Assembly (NCBI RefSeq): GCF_009193305.1
Contig: NZ_WBVS01000003.1
Coordinates: 186,001-250,000, forward strand
Reading direction: 5' to 3'
Source: Bifidobacterium cebidarum
GTDB lineage: Bacteria; Actinomycetota; Actinomycetes; Actinomycetales; Bifidobacteriaceae
DNA: 64,000 nt
Position numbers and translations under genes: made by a program. This document shows positions 25,745-34,042 of the stretch, in pieces. Every line of letters begins with the position of its first letter. The first letter of the stretch is position 1. Under the pieces are notes generated by a model that was given only the letters and a program-made list of their open reading frames with translations, did not search any database and was not told the DNA's origin.

Positions 25745-26656
25745 ATGGCGCAGGAGCACATCGGGGGCACATCAGTACATCAGATAGACCCGGTAATCGA
25801 AGAAAAACGAGCCGCAGCCATCAAAGCCCGTGAGCAGGCGATGCAGGCCAGGGCGGATGCAGTTCGCGCCAAGGCGCAGTTCAAAGCCGAAGCCATACGG
25901 GCCAAAGCCGAGGAAAAGGCACGCAGGAAACTTGCCAAAGCCGAGAACCGCGCGCTGAAAATCGAGGGCATCGCACCGGTGGTGGCGCGCAAAGTTCGTC
26001 TGGATGTGCATGGCAGGCCGAAGCCGGCCATGCGTGGTTGGATCCATGCCGTGGCTTCTCCCCTATCGCTGGCCGCCGGCATCGTGCTGATATGCCTAGC
26101 ACAGGGCGCGGGCCTCAAATGGGCGTGCGCGGTGTTCATGACCGCTTCGCTGATCCTGTTCACCAATTCGGCCTGCTATCACTTGGGCGATTGGAATCCC
26201 AAGGTCACCGACGTGCTGCGCCGCATCGACCATGTGAACATCTTCCTGCTCATAGCAGGCACCTATACGCCGGTTTCATTCGCTTTGGAGCCGTTCTGGC
26301 GCAACTTCATCATCATTTCGATGTGGTCGTGCACGCTCATCGCGCTGATCATTCATGTGATCTGGATCAACGCTCCGCGATGGCTGTATACCGTGGTGTA
26401 CATCATCTTCGGCATCTATGGCCTGGCGTTCATGATGCTCTTCTGGAAGTCGCCGTATGCGGGCCCTGCCGTGGTGATCCTGCTGTGCGCGGGCGGCGCC
26501 TGCTACATCGCCGGCGCCATCGTCTATGCGCTGCGCAGGCCGGACCCATGGCCGCGCATTTTCGGCTTCCACGAGATATTCCACTGCGGCACCGTCGCCG
26601 GATACGCCTGCCACATGGTGGCCATCTATATGGTGATCGTGGCCCTGTGGAGCTGA
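25745..26656 (+). CDS. Hemolysin III / PAQR-family membrane protein
   Basis: Seven-helix HlyIII family. The putative metal-site residues are visible: Ser and His in NSACYHLGDW, Asp in RIDHVNIFLLIAGTYTP, and HxxxH plus a third His in FHEIFHCGTVAGYACH. It is unusual in having about 90 N-terminal residues rich in Ala, Lys, Arg and Glu (repeats like KAEAIRAKAEEKARRKLAKA) that should form a charged coiled coil in the cytoplasm. ATG 25745 is chosen. Hemolytic activity is only a family name; the natural role is unknown. A strong operator-like site precedes it. Confidence 0.88.
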   Translation: MAQEHIGGTSVHQIDPVIEEKRAAAIKAREQAMQARADAVRAKAQFKAEAIRAKAEEKARRKLAKAENRALKIEGIAPVVARKVRLDVHGRPKPAMRGWIHAVASPLSLAAGIVLICLAQGAGLKWACAVFMTASLILFTNSACYHLGDWNPKVTDVLRRIDHVNIFLLIAGTYTPVSFALEPFWRNFIIISMWSCTLIALIIHVIWINAPRWLYTVVYIIFGIYGLAFMMLFWKSPYAGPAVVILLCAGGACYIAGAIVYALRRPDPWPRIFGFHEIFHCGTVAGYACHMVAIYMVIVALWS

Positions 26657-26657
26657 T

Positions 26658-27521
26658 TCAGCGCCGCGGCTTGCGCTTGACGTAGACGAGGGTGACGGCG
26701 GTGGCCGCCACCACCACGACGCCGGCGATGATGGCTCGGCGCAGCCAGCGGCCTCGCGGCACGATGCTGATGGTCTGTTCCTGCGGCTTGTTGGCTTCGG
26801 CGAGCGTGGTGCGCTCGCCCGTGACCAAGAGTCGATGCGTGTTCACACCGTAGGGCGTGCAGGTGAGCAAGGTGACCAGGTCACGGCCCTTGACGGCGCG
26901 CAGTTCCTCGAGTTCGCTGGGCAACACGGTTTTGATCTCCACCACCTTGTAGGCAAGGGTTTTGCCGAGCACATTGATGGTGAACACGTCCCCTTTGTCG
27001 AGTTCGTCCAATCGGGTGAAGAGCTCCGCATTGGGCAGCCCTCGGTGCCCGGTCAGCACGGGCCGGCGATCCTCGCCACCGATGGGCAGTGCGGTCTGGC
27101 GCATATGCCCCACGCCTTTGTCGAGGATGTCTTCGCTGGTGCCGTGGTAGATGGGCAGGTATACGTCGATTTTCTTGATGGTGAGGTACCCCATCACGCC
27201 ATCGCCGTCCGGGTTCAGCACGCTGGTGTAGTTTTCCGGCAATGCGTAGCCGCTGCCGGGGATGAACGGATCATGCACCGGGTCTCCGGCCAGGCTCTCG
27301 TTGTATTTTCGGGCCTCGGCCATCTGCTTGTCCCGTTCTGCCTGGTCGAGCGAGTCCACCTTGCCTTGGTAGGAGTTGATGACCGTGGCGTGCTGGCCGT
27401 CCGCCAGCCAGTCCGCCACGCTGGGATAGGCGGCAATGCTGACGCCCGCGATGACGAGCACCGCGGCCAACAGGCCGGTGAGTCTGTCTCTCCATGATTT
27501 GCGCCGCGTATGTGCGCCCAT
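26658..27521 (-). CDS. Class C pilus sortase
   Basis: Membrane transpeptidase that joins pilin subunits. It has an N-terminal helix (about 15-35), lid motif DPF at 84-86 (class C signature), catalytic His159 (TGHRG), Cys221 (TLLTCTPYG) and Arg230, and a C-terminal helix (about 257-278) followed by a Lys/Arg tail. ATG 27521 has GGGAG eight bases before it; an ATG five codons upstream has no ribosome site. It is the last gene of the tip adhesin, backbone pilin, sortase operon, the standard order of bifidobacterial sortase-dependent pili. Confidence 0.95.
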   Translation of the reverse strand: MGAHTRRKSWRDRLTGLLAAVLVIAGVSIAAYPSVADWLADGQHATVINSYQGKVDSLDQAERDKQMAEARKYNESLAGDPVHDPFIPGSGYALPENYTSVLNPDGDGVMGYLTIKKIDVYLPIYHGTSEDILDKGVGHMRQTALPIGGEDRRPVLTGHRGLPNAELFTRLDELDKGDVFTINVLGKTLAYKVVEIKTVLPSELEELRAVKGRDLVTLLTCTPYGVNTHRLLVTGERTTLAEANKPQEQTISIVPRGRWLRRAIIAGVVVVAATAVTLVYVKRKPRR

Positions 27522-27555
27522 TGTGTTTTCTCCCATGTGCGTATGTATGAATAAG

Positions 27556-27606
27556 GCTCCCCGATACGGGGAGCCGAAGTGAAAGGGTCCCCTGACAGGG
27601 GCCGGA
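27556..27606 (-). terminator. Intra-operon hairpins between pilin and sortase genes
   Basis: GGCTCCCCG/CGGGGAGCC (27556-27576) with TTATT after it on the minus transcript, preceded by a second hairpin CCCCTG/CAGGGG (about 27590-27602). Partial termination here would make much more backbone pilin than sortase mRNA. Confidence 0.6.
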
Positions 27607-27661
27607 GGTATTGGGGATCAGAACTCCGGCATCTTGTCAGGGGAGGAATTGATGCATGGCG

Positions 27662-29281
27662 TCAGGAACGCTTGCGTGTCAGGGCGAGCAGCAGGCCGCC
27701 TGCGACCAGCAGTACGCCAGCCACGGCAAACACGAGCGTGCCCACGCTACCGGTGGTCGGCATTTCCGGCGTCTTGGAGTTGGTCACCGTCACCGGGTAG
27801 TAGCCCGGAAGAGTGGTGACTTCATCCTTGACGTGGCCGTTGTGCTCCGCGGTGGGGCTGCCGGTCTGGTCATCAATGGTGAACGACTTCGGGCTGGTGA
27901 GCTTCACGTAGCCCTCCGGAGCCTTGGTTTCGGTGAGGTCGTAATCGCCTTCGTCAAGACCCTTGATGGTCAGGTTGCCCTTGGAGTCCACGGCGAGCGT
28001 GGTGGTCTTATTGGCAGCCGTATCAGTGTCAGTAGCGAGGCGGTATACGCCATCGGACTCCTTGACCACGTTGAAGTAGTTGGTGGTGCCCTTGGTGGAG
28101 AGCGCGAACTCGGCGCCGGAGATGGGCTGGTTGTTCTCGTCGTGCTTGACGACCTTCAAACCGTAGGTGAACACCTTCACCTTGTCGGTTTCCTGGTGCC
28201 AGCCGTCGGTCGGGTTGTGGGTCCACAGCACGTCCAGCGTGTTCGGGTTGCCGGTCGGTCCGATTTCGGCATCCTTGTTCACGGTGGCCTTGTAGATCAC
28301 GTGCACCTTCGCGTAGCCCTTCACCTGGTTGTAGACGTAGTCAATGGTGAAGGACACCGAAGTATTGTCGTTCGGGCGCGTGGCGTTCGCAGTGGTCACG
28401 GTGTAATCGGTGCCGGCGGTCAGCTTGGTCTCCTTATCGCCATTCACACCGTACACCTCGATGGTGCTCGGCTTCAGGGTCAGGCCCGTGCTCAGGGTAT
28501 CAGCCATGAAGAACTTCGGCTGAAGGCCGGTGGAAAGGTCCGGCACGTCGGAGCGCAGGTCGAAGCGCACGTCCTTGCCGATGGCTTCGGAGTCGGTGCC
28601 GTAGCCGGGATCGGCGTTCACGACATCCTTGCCGGACACATGGTCCTGAGGAGTGGTGTCTTCGTTGATGGACTTGTCGATGTTGGCGACGGTGCTCTTG
28701 GCAGCGGCGTTGCCCTCGATCAGCTCCCACTGCTTGGTGCCGTCATTGTACTTCGGGTACACGTTGAGCACGTTCTGCTGGTAGTCGCGCTTGCCGCCGG
28801 TCACCTCGGTGAGGTAGGAGCCGAAGCCGAGGTTGCCGATGGTGGCGGTGGCGTCAGCATTGCCGGTGGTACCGCCAGTGGCCTGAGCGGAACCGGCTTC
28901 GGTCAGCGCGTTCGCACCCTTGAAGTGGTCGGCCACGCGCTTGTAGAACGTCTTCAACTTGGCCGCGTCCGCATTCAGGTAGGTGTCGGTCACCGCATTG
29001 TTGGCGCCCACGTAGCCCTTATAGTCGTTCTGGCTGCTCAGCCAGGTGGCGACCGAGCCAACCCACGTGTAGGTCGGGTTGTTCGTGCCGTCCCAGGTGA
29101 TGTCGATCACCTGGTAGGCGTGCACGGTGACACCCTGCTCCACCTCGGACACGGTGATCGAGCCCTTGGTCTGCGGCGTCACGTTGGCGGCCTGCGCCGG
29201 GGACGCGAATCCCAGCAGGCCGACTACCATGGCCAGCACCGCCACGACGGCGGCCCAGCTTTTCCTTATTGAACGAGACAT
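27662..29281 (-). CDS. Backbone (major) pilin with LPXTG-type anchor
   Basis: Secreted shaft subunit of a sortase-assembled pilus. A signal peptide is cleaved after about residue 32 (SPAQAA). The pilin motif NVLNVYPKYND has Lys177 as the probable isopeptide donor. Ig-like/CnaB modules follow, with the E-box YDLTETKAPEGY in the last one. The C-terminal sorting signal MPTTG (507-511) is followed by a membrane helix and RKRS. AAGGAGAAG precedes ATG 29281. There are 539 residues. Met replaces Leu in the first position of the sorting motif, which is tolerated in pilins of this genus. Confidence 0.94.
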   Translation of the reverse strand: MSRSIRKSWAAVVAVLAMVVGLLGFASPAQAANVTPQTKGSITVSEVEQGVTVHAYQVIDITWDGTNNPTYTWVGSVATWLSSQNDYKGYVGANNAVTDTYLNADAAKLKTFYKRVADHFKGANALTEAGSAQATGGTTGNADATATIGNLGFGSYLTEVTGGKRDYQQNVLNVYPKYNDGTKQWELIEGNAAAKSTVANIDKSINEDTTPQDHVSGKDVVNADPGYGTDSEAIGKDVRFDLRSDVPDLSTGLQPKFFMADTLSTGLTLKPSTIEVYGVNGDKETKLTAGTDYTVTTANATRPNDNTSVSFTIDYVYNQVKGYAKVHVIYKATVNKDAEIGPTGNPNTLDVLWTHNPTDGWHQETDKVKVFTYGLKVVKHDENNQPISGAEFALSTKGTTNYFNVVKESDGVYRLATDTDTAANKTTTLAVDSKGNLTIKGLDEGDYDLTETKAPEGYVKLTSPKSFTIDDQTGSPTAEHNGHVKDEVTTLPGYYPVTVTNSKTPEMPTTGSVGTLVFAVAGVLLVAGGLLLALTRKRS

Positions 29282-29362
29282 GATCTCTTCTCCTTCATTG
29301 TGTTCAACAACTGTTTGTATTGATGGACGTTTGTATGTGCGGCCTCGCCGCGGTTTTCTCTC

Positions 29363-32092
29363 TTAACCGCGCCTCCTTGCTTCGATGGACAACACAGTCA
29401 CACCCGCCAGCAGCAGGCCGAAGCCGGCCAGCGAGAAGAGCATCAGACCGCGGCCGCCGGTGGACGGCACTGCGATGGTCTTGTAATTGGGCACCGCGAG
29501 CATCGAATTGCCCGCACGAACGGACGCAGGGGACACGGACGCGCCAGCAGCCAGCGAACGCGACACCGTGAAGAACGCCGGCGCCTCACCCACCGACTCG
29601 ATCCTCGGCTCGACGACATCCCTATCGGAATACGTCACACGCCACTGACCAGCAGGCTTCGCATAACCGGCAGGCGAGGCGACCTCCACCAGACGGTACT
29701 CACCCGGCCTGGCCAGATCATCGAACGTGACCAAGCCATCACCGCCGCTCGTCACATCCGAACCCACCCGCGTCCAAGCGTCACCCGGATCATCCGGATC
29801 GATCACATCACCGGCGGACGTGCCCGTACCGCACCTGCCCGCACCGGCCTTGCACTCGAACAGACGGAACGTGGCACCAGCCAACGCCTTCGACGTCTCA
29901 TCCCCATCACGCTTGGCAAACGAGAACGAACCCTTGACCTGCTGGGGCTTGGGCTTGTTGGTCACCGTGGGCGCGGTACCGGTCAGATACGAATCATCCA
30001 CCACCACCTTGTCCACCGGCTCCAAACGCAGAATCGGGGAGACATCCGCCAGCGTGCTGTCGGTGATCTGGTCGTTGACCCACTTGACCGCGTTGCTCAA
30101 CGTATCGCCGGCATCACCGCCGTATTCCACCTTGCCGTTCCTGGAAGCTAACGCATCATCCTTGTTCTGGTAGCCGATGACGCGGTACTTGTACTTATCC
30201 GGCATCTGCGAAGCGGCAGGAACAGTGATTGCATCGCCATCGTTTTCAACGAACACATCGCCGCCATAGTCGGAGGCCTTCGACGTGTTGAGCGTGGTGC
30301 CGTCGAGAATAAGAGACTTATTGTCTAAAGCTACAAGCCAACTACTAGTATTTCTTGCCTCTTTATTAGTTTTTAATTTCACCGCAGACGGCAATGTCTT
30401 CATAGTTGAAGTCGAACCACTCTGTACAGTAATGTCAGACGGAATATCAGATACAGCGTTAACTGTTATTTGATGCTCAGTGGAATCCAACTGATAATCA
30501 TTCGGAGCGGTAATTTCACGGTAATAATAGGTGCCCGGCTCCAAATCAGGCACCTTTACCTCACCATTGGCATCGGAAGTGACCTGAATCTTGTCAGCGG
30601 CCCATTCGATATTGCCATTCTGGTCGAATTGAATATTGCCATTGGCATCACGCTGCGCCTGATGCGGTGCTACCTCGTTGCCTGAATCATCTTTTTGATA
30701 AACCTCAAATACCGCACCAGGCAGTGTCTTTTGGGATCCATCATCTTTTTTGATGAAGCGGAAACCCGATAAAACAGCCAACGACTCAGCATCTATAACA
30801 CTTAGATACTTCACATGCAATCGGTAATAATAATCAATTGAATTCGATTGCATTTGAGTATTGGCATAATAGTTATATACATACTGGAACCCCAGCATTT
30901 CCTGATAATTGCCATCTGCACCATTCCCAGGAATTGACATGCTGATTGCATTCCCACCTGGTGTTGTCACTGCATCAGTAACTTCGCCATCATAATCCTG
31001 AATAATATTGGCGTATTTCGCAAAGCTTGGATCCACAATCGGCATACTGCAACCTGCTCCGAGAGGATTGCATAGCCAATTCGGCATTTCAATCTTTGTA
31101 TTGAGGTTAACTTCGCCTTTCTTATACCACTGCAGCAATGTATCGATATTTACAACGGTCGGCTTTGAACCTCGCACTACATATCCCTCATACGGGAAAT
31201 ACTGTGTGGTACTACTTAAGTCAACGGCTCCACTAAAAGTACGCGGAAGATTAAAATCGAACGAATGTTCAGGCAAATTTAGAACCGGAAAAGCTGATTT
31301 AACTTTCCAGTATGGACCTTTAGCTGTGAAATGACGCTGATTAGGCAAATCACGCCCAGAGGCTTTCGCAACTGCCTCGTATGCTTCCTCCTGAAATTGG
31401 TATCCTGTGTATTTACCAGCATCGAGAATTTGTATACCTTGAATACTTTGCAATAACTGGTAACCGTACAGTGGCCCATCCAGTGGCTTGTTCAGCAAAA
31501 TCCACGCCTGAGACACACACTCGTAACCCAAATATTCAACAACATCTGCCGCAGACTTCGGGAACACCGTGCTCGTAAATCCGGATGCATTAGTATACGT
31601 TAATTTCCGCCAATCAGATCCCCATGTGCGGACTGTGTACCATACGGTTTCAGGCCAAACACTTCCACCTGCCTGACCGTCGAAATCAGTTGGCTTCGTG
31701 AAATTCTCATCAATGTAATCCTTCACATCATCAGCAGTCACACCATCCGGCCACACCGTCAGCGCTTCACCGAGTGCATCACCATGAGATGTGTCCACCG
31801 AACCATCTGGTCCTTGTGTTCCCCAATATGCCAACCGCGCATTCAACAGTTTCTTGCGAGCCTGGGCTTTTTGAGCTTCGGTCATGTTGGGCACCGTGCT
31901 GGCGTCCGGCAGGGCATCAAACATTTGCTGCACGGTAGCCGCCTGAGCCTTTTCGGCGCCCAAGAGATTCCATTGGCCTTGGGGCAGCGCCATCGCCAGT
32001 AGCATGGCCACGGCCAGCGCCATGCCCAATAACGCGCGCCACCAATAACGCGTCTTCCGTAATAGTGTTCCCGAACTGTTTGCCTTGCGCAT
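29363..32092 (-). CDS. Pilus tip adhesin with VPSTG anchor
   Basis: First gene of the pilus operon. A long signal peptide ends near residue 51 (KAQAATV). A large N-terminal region of unknown fold (about 52-470) is followed by CnaB-type beta-sandwich modules, for example LPGAVFEVYQKDDSG with GTYYYREITAPNDY, and LAGATFRLFECKAG with GEYRLVEVASPAGY. The sorting signal VPSTG (875-879), a helix and EARRRG close the protein. It has 909 residues from ATG 32092; GAGGAG lies 11 bases upstream. Bases about 30300-31730 (residues 120-600) are much AT-richer than both ends, so the ligand-binding core may be imported. The ligand is unknown. Confidence 0.9.
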   Translation of the reverse strand: MRKANSSGTLLRKTRYWWRALLGMALAVAMLLAMALPQGQWNLLGAEKAQAATVQQMFDALPDASTVPNMTEAQKAQARKKLLNARLAYWGTQGPDGSVDTSHGDALGEALTVWPDGVTADDVKDYIDENFTKPTDFDGQAGGSVWPETVWYTVRTWGSDWRKLTYTNASGFTSTVFPKSAADVVEYLGYECVSQAWILLNKPLDGPLYGYQLLQSIQGIQILDAGKYTGYQFQEEAYEAVAKASGRDLPNQRHFTAKGPYWKVKSAFPVLNLPEHSFDFNLPRTFSGAVDLSSTTQYFPYEGYVVRGSKPTVVNIDTLLQWYKKGEVNLNTKIEMPNWLCNPLGAGCSMPIVDPSFAKYANIIQDYDGEVTDAVTTPGGNAISMSIPGNGADGNYQEMLGFQYVYNYYANTQMQSNSIDYYYRLHVKYLSVIDAESLAVLSGFRFIKKDDGSQKTLPGAVFEVYQKDDSGNEVAPHQAQRDANGNIQFDQNGNIEWAADKIQVTSDANGEVKVPDLEPGTYYYREITAPNDYQLDSTEHQITVNAVSDIPSDITVQSGSTSTMKTLPSAVKLKTNKEARNTSSWLVALDNKSLILDGTTLNTSKASDYGGDVFVENDGDAITVPAASQMPDKYKYRVIGYQNKDDALASRNGKVEYGGDAGDTLSNAVKWVNDQITDSTLADVSPILRLEPVDKVVVDDSYLTGTAPTVTNKPKPQQVKGSFSFAKRDGDETSKALAGATFRLFECKAGAGRCGTGTSAGDVIDPDDPGDAWTRVGSDVTSGGDGLVTFDDLARPGEYRLVEVASPAGYAKPAGQWRVTYSDRDVVEPRIESVGEAPAFFTVSRSLAAGASVSPASVRAGNSMLAVPNYKTIAVPSTGGRGLMLFSLAGFGLLLAGVTVLSIEARRRG

Positions 32093-32510
32093 AGCGACTC
32101 GCTCTCCTCGACCCATCTCATGGGCGGCCCAGCCCAAGCACAGCAAGCCGAACCGCGAGAGCTTCATGGCACCAGGAGCGGACGCAGCACAATTCCTCAA
32201 CCCCATGCATCACGGAAATAAGGAATGCACCGTTGCCTCAGCCCCATCCATGAAACCTAAGGCAACAGATACCCCCCCGAGACTTCTTTACCCCCTAAAG
32301 CGATATGTCACGGCATCCGCTTCATACCGCCGCATTTCCCTTCATCATCACCCACAACACCAATATTCTCAAGGCTTTTCACACCACTCACCCGTCAGCA
32401 CCACCACACGCCCACACCCCATGCAGCCCCCTTCGACACGCATAGGGGGCCACCCTAAAATTCCCCTGCGGAAATACACCACACTGCACTATGAACGAGC
32501 TTGAGATATA
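32093..32510 (-). other. Leader region of the pilus operon with G7 tract
   Basis: About 420 bp without a credible gene. On the minus strand a run of seven G (32272-32278) is followed by a hairpin with GTTGCCT/AGGCAAC arms (32232-32266). Then comes a reading frame start at 32206 with an in-frame TGA just before it. The tract is short of typical phase-variable lengths. The part toward 32510 leads into the divergent antitoxin promoter; nothing else is seen. Confidence 0.4.
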
Positions 32511-32542
32511 CTATCTACTATCAATGTATTGATAGTAGATAG
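32511..32542. promoter_or_regulatory. Palindromic operator of the first toxin-antitoxin module
   Basis: Perfect inverted repeat with 14-bp arms (CTATCTACTATCAA and its complement) around TGTA. It ends 8 bases before the antitoxin ATG, just ahead of AGGAAAA. The position and symmetry fit autorepression by a ribbon-helix-helix antitoxin. Confidence 0.75.
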
Positions 32543-32550
32543 GAAAAGTC

Positions 32551-32844
32551 ATGTCGACTGCAACCGTTTCCGCCAGCGTTGACACCAACACCAAAACAGT
32601 CGCCAACGCCTACATCAAGCAAGCCGGACTCACGCCAAACGAGCTTATTCGGAATCTCTGGGAGAGCATCGCCAGCACCGGAGTCGTTCCGGAGTTCGGT
32701 GACTCAAGCAGTAAACGCAAGCAGGAAATGCTTCACGCCTTCCAAGAATCACAAGATATTATCGCCACTCTGCCCCGCGGCACCGAATTGGACACCATGA
32801 GCTACGACGACATGCGCAAGGAGCTGGAGAACCGTGAAATCTAA
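32551..32844 (+). CDS. RelB/DinJ-like antitoxin
   Basis: A 97-residue ribbon-helix-helix protein. The N-terminal VSASVDTNTKTVANAYIKQ strand-helix and GLTPNELIRNLWESIAS match the RelB/DinJ DNA-binding fold, and the acidic C-terminus would wrap the toxin. AGGAAAA precedes the ATG. The toxin gene overlaps its 3' end by 11 bp, so the two are translationally coupled. In the classical pairs this antitoxin type partners RelE or YafQ, not a PIN nuclease as here. Confidence 0.85.
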   Translation: MSTATVSASVDTNTKTVANAYIKQAGLTPNELIRNLWESIASTGVVPEFGDSSSKRKQEMLHAFQESQDIIATLPRGTELDTMSYDDMRKELENREI

Positions 32845-33256
32845 GCTGCTACTCGATACCAACGTACTCATCGACTACGCGGTGGTGAATCGCCCGGAGC
32901 ACGCAGAAGCCACAGCGCTGGTGAAGCGGATTGCCTCGGGGCAGGATACCGGCCATACCACGTCCGGATCATTGAAGGACTTCTATTACCTGTGCAGAAA
33001 ACCGCTCGGAGAAGCCGCGAGCAGACATCTCATCAGGAATTTCCTGGTGCTGTTGAATGTTCTGCCCGTAGGGCAGGAGGAATGCCACGATTCCGCATAC
33101 TCCGACGAGCCGGATTTCGAAGACGGACTGATTCGCGCCGTGGCCGAACGCAACGATATGGACTTCATCATCGCCCGGGATTCAGGCGCCTTCGCCCACT
33201 CTCCCGTCAGAAGCCTCACCGCCCGCCGGTACCTGGAACTCTTCGGCCAAGACTAG
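32834..33256 (+). CDS. PIN-domain ribonuclease toxin (VapC-like)
   Basis: A 140-residue PIN fold. Asp8 is in LLLDTNVLIDY, mid-protein acidic residues lie in GSLKDFYYL and DFEDGLIRAVAE, and the last Asp is in IIARDSGAF, making the Mg-binding acidic cluster typical of RNA-cleaving toxins. The GTG start at 32834 lies inside the antitoxin gene. It ends 4 bp past the stop of the convergent YafQ-like gene. The RNA target is unknown. Confidence 0.88.
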   Translation: MKSKLLLDTNVLIDYAVVNRPEHAEATALVKRIASGQDTGHTTSGSLKDFYYLCRKPLGEAASRHLIRNFLVLLNVLPVGQEECHDSAYSDEPDFEDGLIRAVAERNDMDFIIARDSGAFAHSPVRSLTARRYLELFGQD

Positions 33257-33603
33257 AAATCACGACGCATCGCATCTTTGTATGTTTTGATGAGTTTCCT
33301 TGTGGTTTTGCCTGAATACAACTCATCATGCGTGCTGGTACGGGTGAGCACCAATACGAGACCGTCACCGTCGATGAAATATACGAGCAGCCAATCTCCT
33401 TCGATATGCAGCTCGCGATATCCATTCCAGTTCCCGGTTAATGCGTGATCACGATATTTCATAGCAAGCAGGTCTTGATCACCATCAACAATGGCATGAA
33501 TCGCGGGAAGCATACGTTTCACATCAACATGCTTTTTCTTGAGCGTCTTGACATCCTGGTCAAAAGCACGAATCGTCGTGATGCGTTGAATTCTAGATGG
33601 CAT
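33253..33603 (-). CDS. YafQ-like mRNA interferase toxin (RelE superfamily)
   Basis: A 116-residue RelE-fold toxin. Residues equivalent to the YafQ active site are present: His53, His66 and Asp70 in RELHIEGDW, and His92 in TRTSTHDELY with Tyr96 in place of Phe. YafQ proteins cut mRNA on the ribosome. The ATG at 33603 overlaps the end of the upstream antitoxin gene by 11 bp. The 3' end overlaps the PIN toxin gene by 4 bp, so the two modules face each other tail to tail. Confidence 0.88.
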   Translation of the reverse strand: MPSRIQRITTIRAFDQDVKTLKKKHVDVKRMLPAIHAIVDGDQDLLAMKYRDHALTGNWNGYRELHIEGDWLLVYFIDGDGLVLVLTRTSTHDELYSGKTTRKLIKTYKDAMRRDF

Positions 33604-33886
33604 CGAAATAATCTTCCAGCTGGTTCACATTATCGAACGAATGCGTATATTCCTTAGTTGCGACATCACGCCTTGCCTGCTCGTTACGCAACTCACGAAC
33701 TTCGTCTTCCAAATCGCGATAGTGCTGGAAATCATGCTGGTTAATGATGAAATATACAGGTTCGTTGTTCCGCAGCACAGTTACAGGACGACCATTATCC
33801 ACCTTCGCGAATTCCGCACTCGCTCCACCTCGTCCAAACTTGCTAATCGGCACAAGAGTATCCACAGGAACCATAAGCGACGCCAT
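33593..33886 (-). CDS. Phd/YefM-like antitoxin
   Basis: A 97-residue antitoxin. The N-terminal half VPISKFGRGGASAEFAKV and GRPVTVLRNNEPVYFII have the Phd/YefM fold pattern of DNA binding, and the acidic C-terminal half (EDEVRELRNEQARRDV, SFDNVNQLEDYF) should bind the toxin. ATG 33886 is chosen over the GTG one codon earlier; a G6 run acts as ribosome site. Phd/YefM antitoxins normally partner Doc or YoeB, so pairing with a YafQ-type toxin is a hybrid. Confidence 0.82.
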   Translation of the reverse strand: MASLMVPVDTLVPISKFGRGGASAEFAKVDNGRPVTVLRNNEPVYFIINQHDFQHYRDLEDEVRELRNEQARRDVATKEYTHSFDNVNQLEDYFDAI

Positions 33887-33910
33887 CACGCCCCCCTAAT
33901 CTACATGCAT

Positions 33911-33924
33911 ATTTACATGTAAAT
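33911..33924. promoter_or_regulatory. Palindrome upstream of the Phd/YefM-like antitoxin
   Basis: ATTTACATGTAAAT is a perfect 14-bp palindrome 25 bp before the antitoxin start, with a partial copy (ACATGCAT) next to it. It is a likely autoregulatory site. The surrounding DNA is AT-rich. Confidence 0.55.
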
Positions 33925-33970
33925 TATAACCATGCTCTGTACAACAGCACATGAAAAGCGATGTTCAACA

Positions 33971-34002
33971 AACAAATAATCCCTCTGAATAGCCAGAGGG
34001 AT
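33971..34002 (-). terminator. greA terminator
   Basis: Stem ATCCCTCTG/CAGAGGGAT (33979-33987, 33994-34002) followed on the minus transcript by TATTTGTTT. Confidence 0.8.
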
Positions 34003-34042
34003 TTCATACGCGTTTGCGGTGTTGGGGAGGCTCTCAGCCGGC

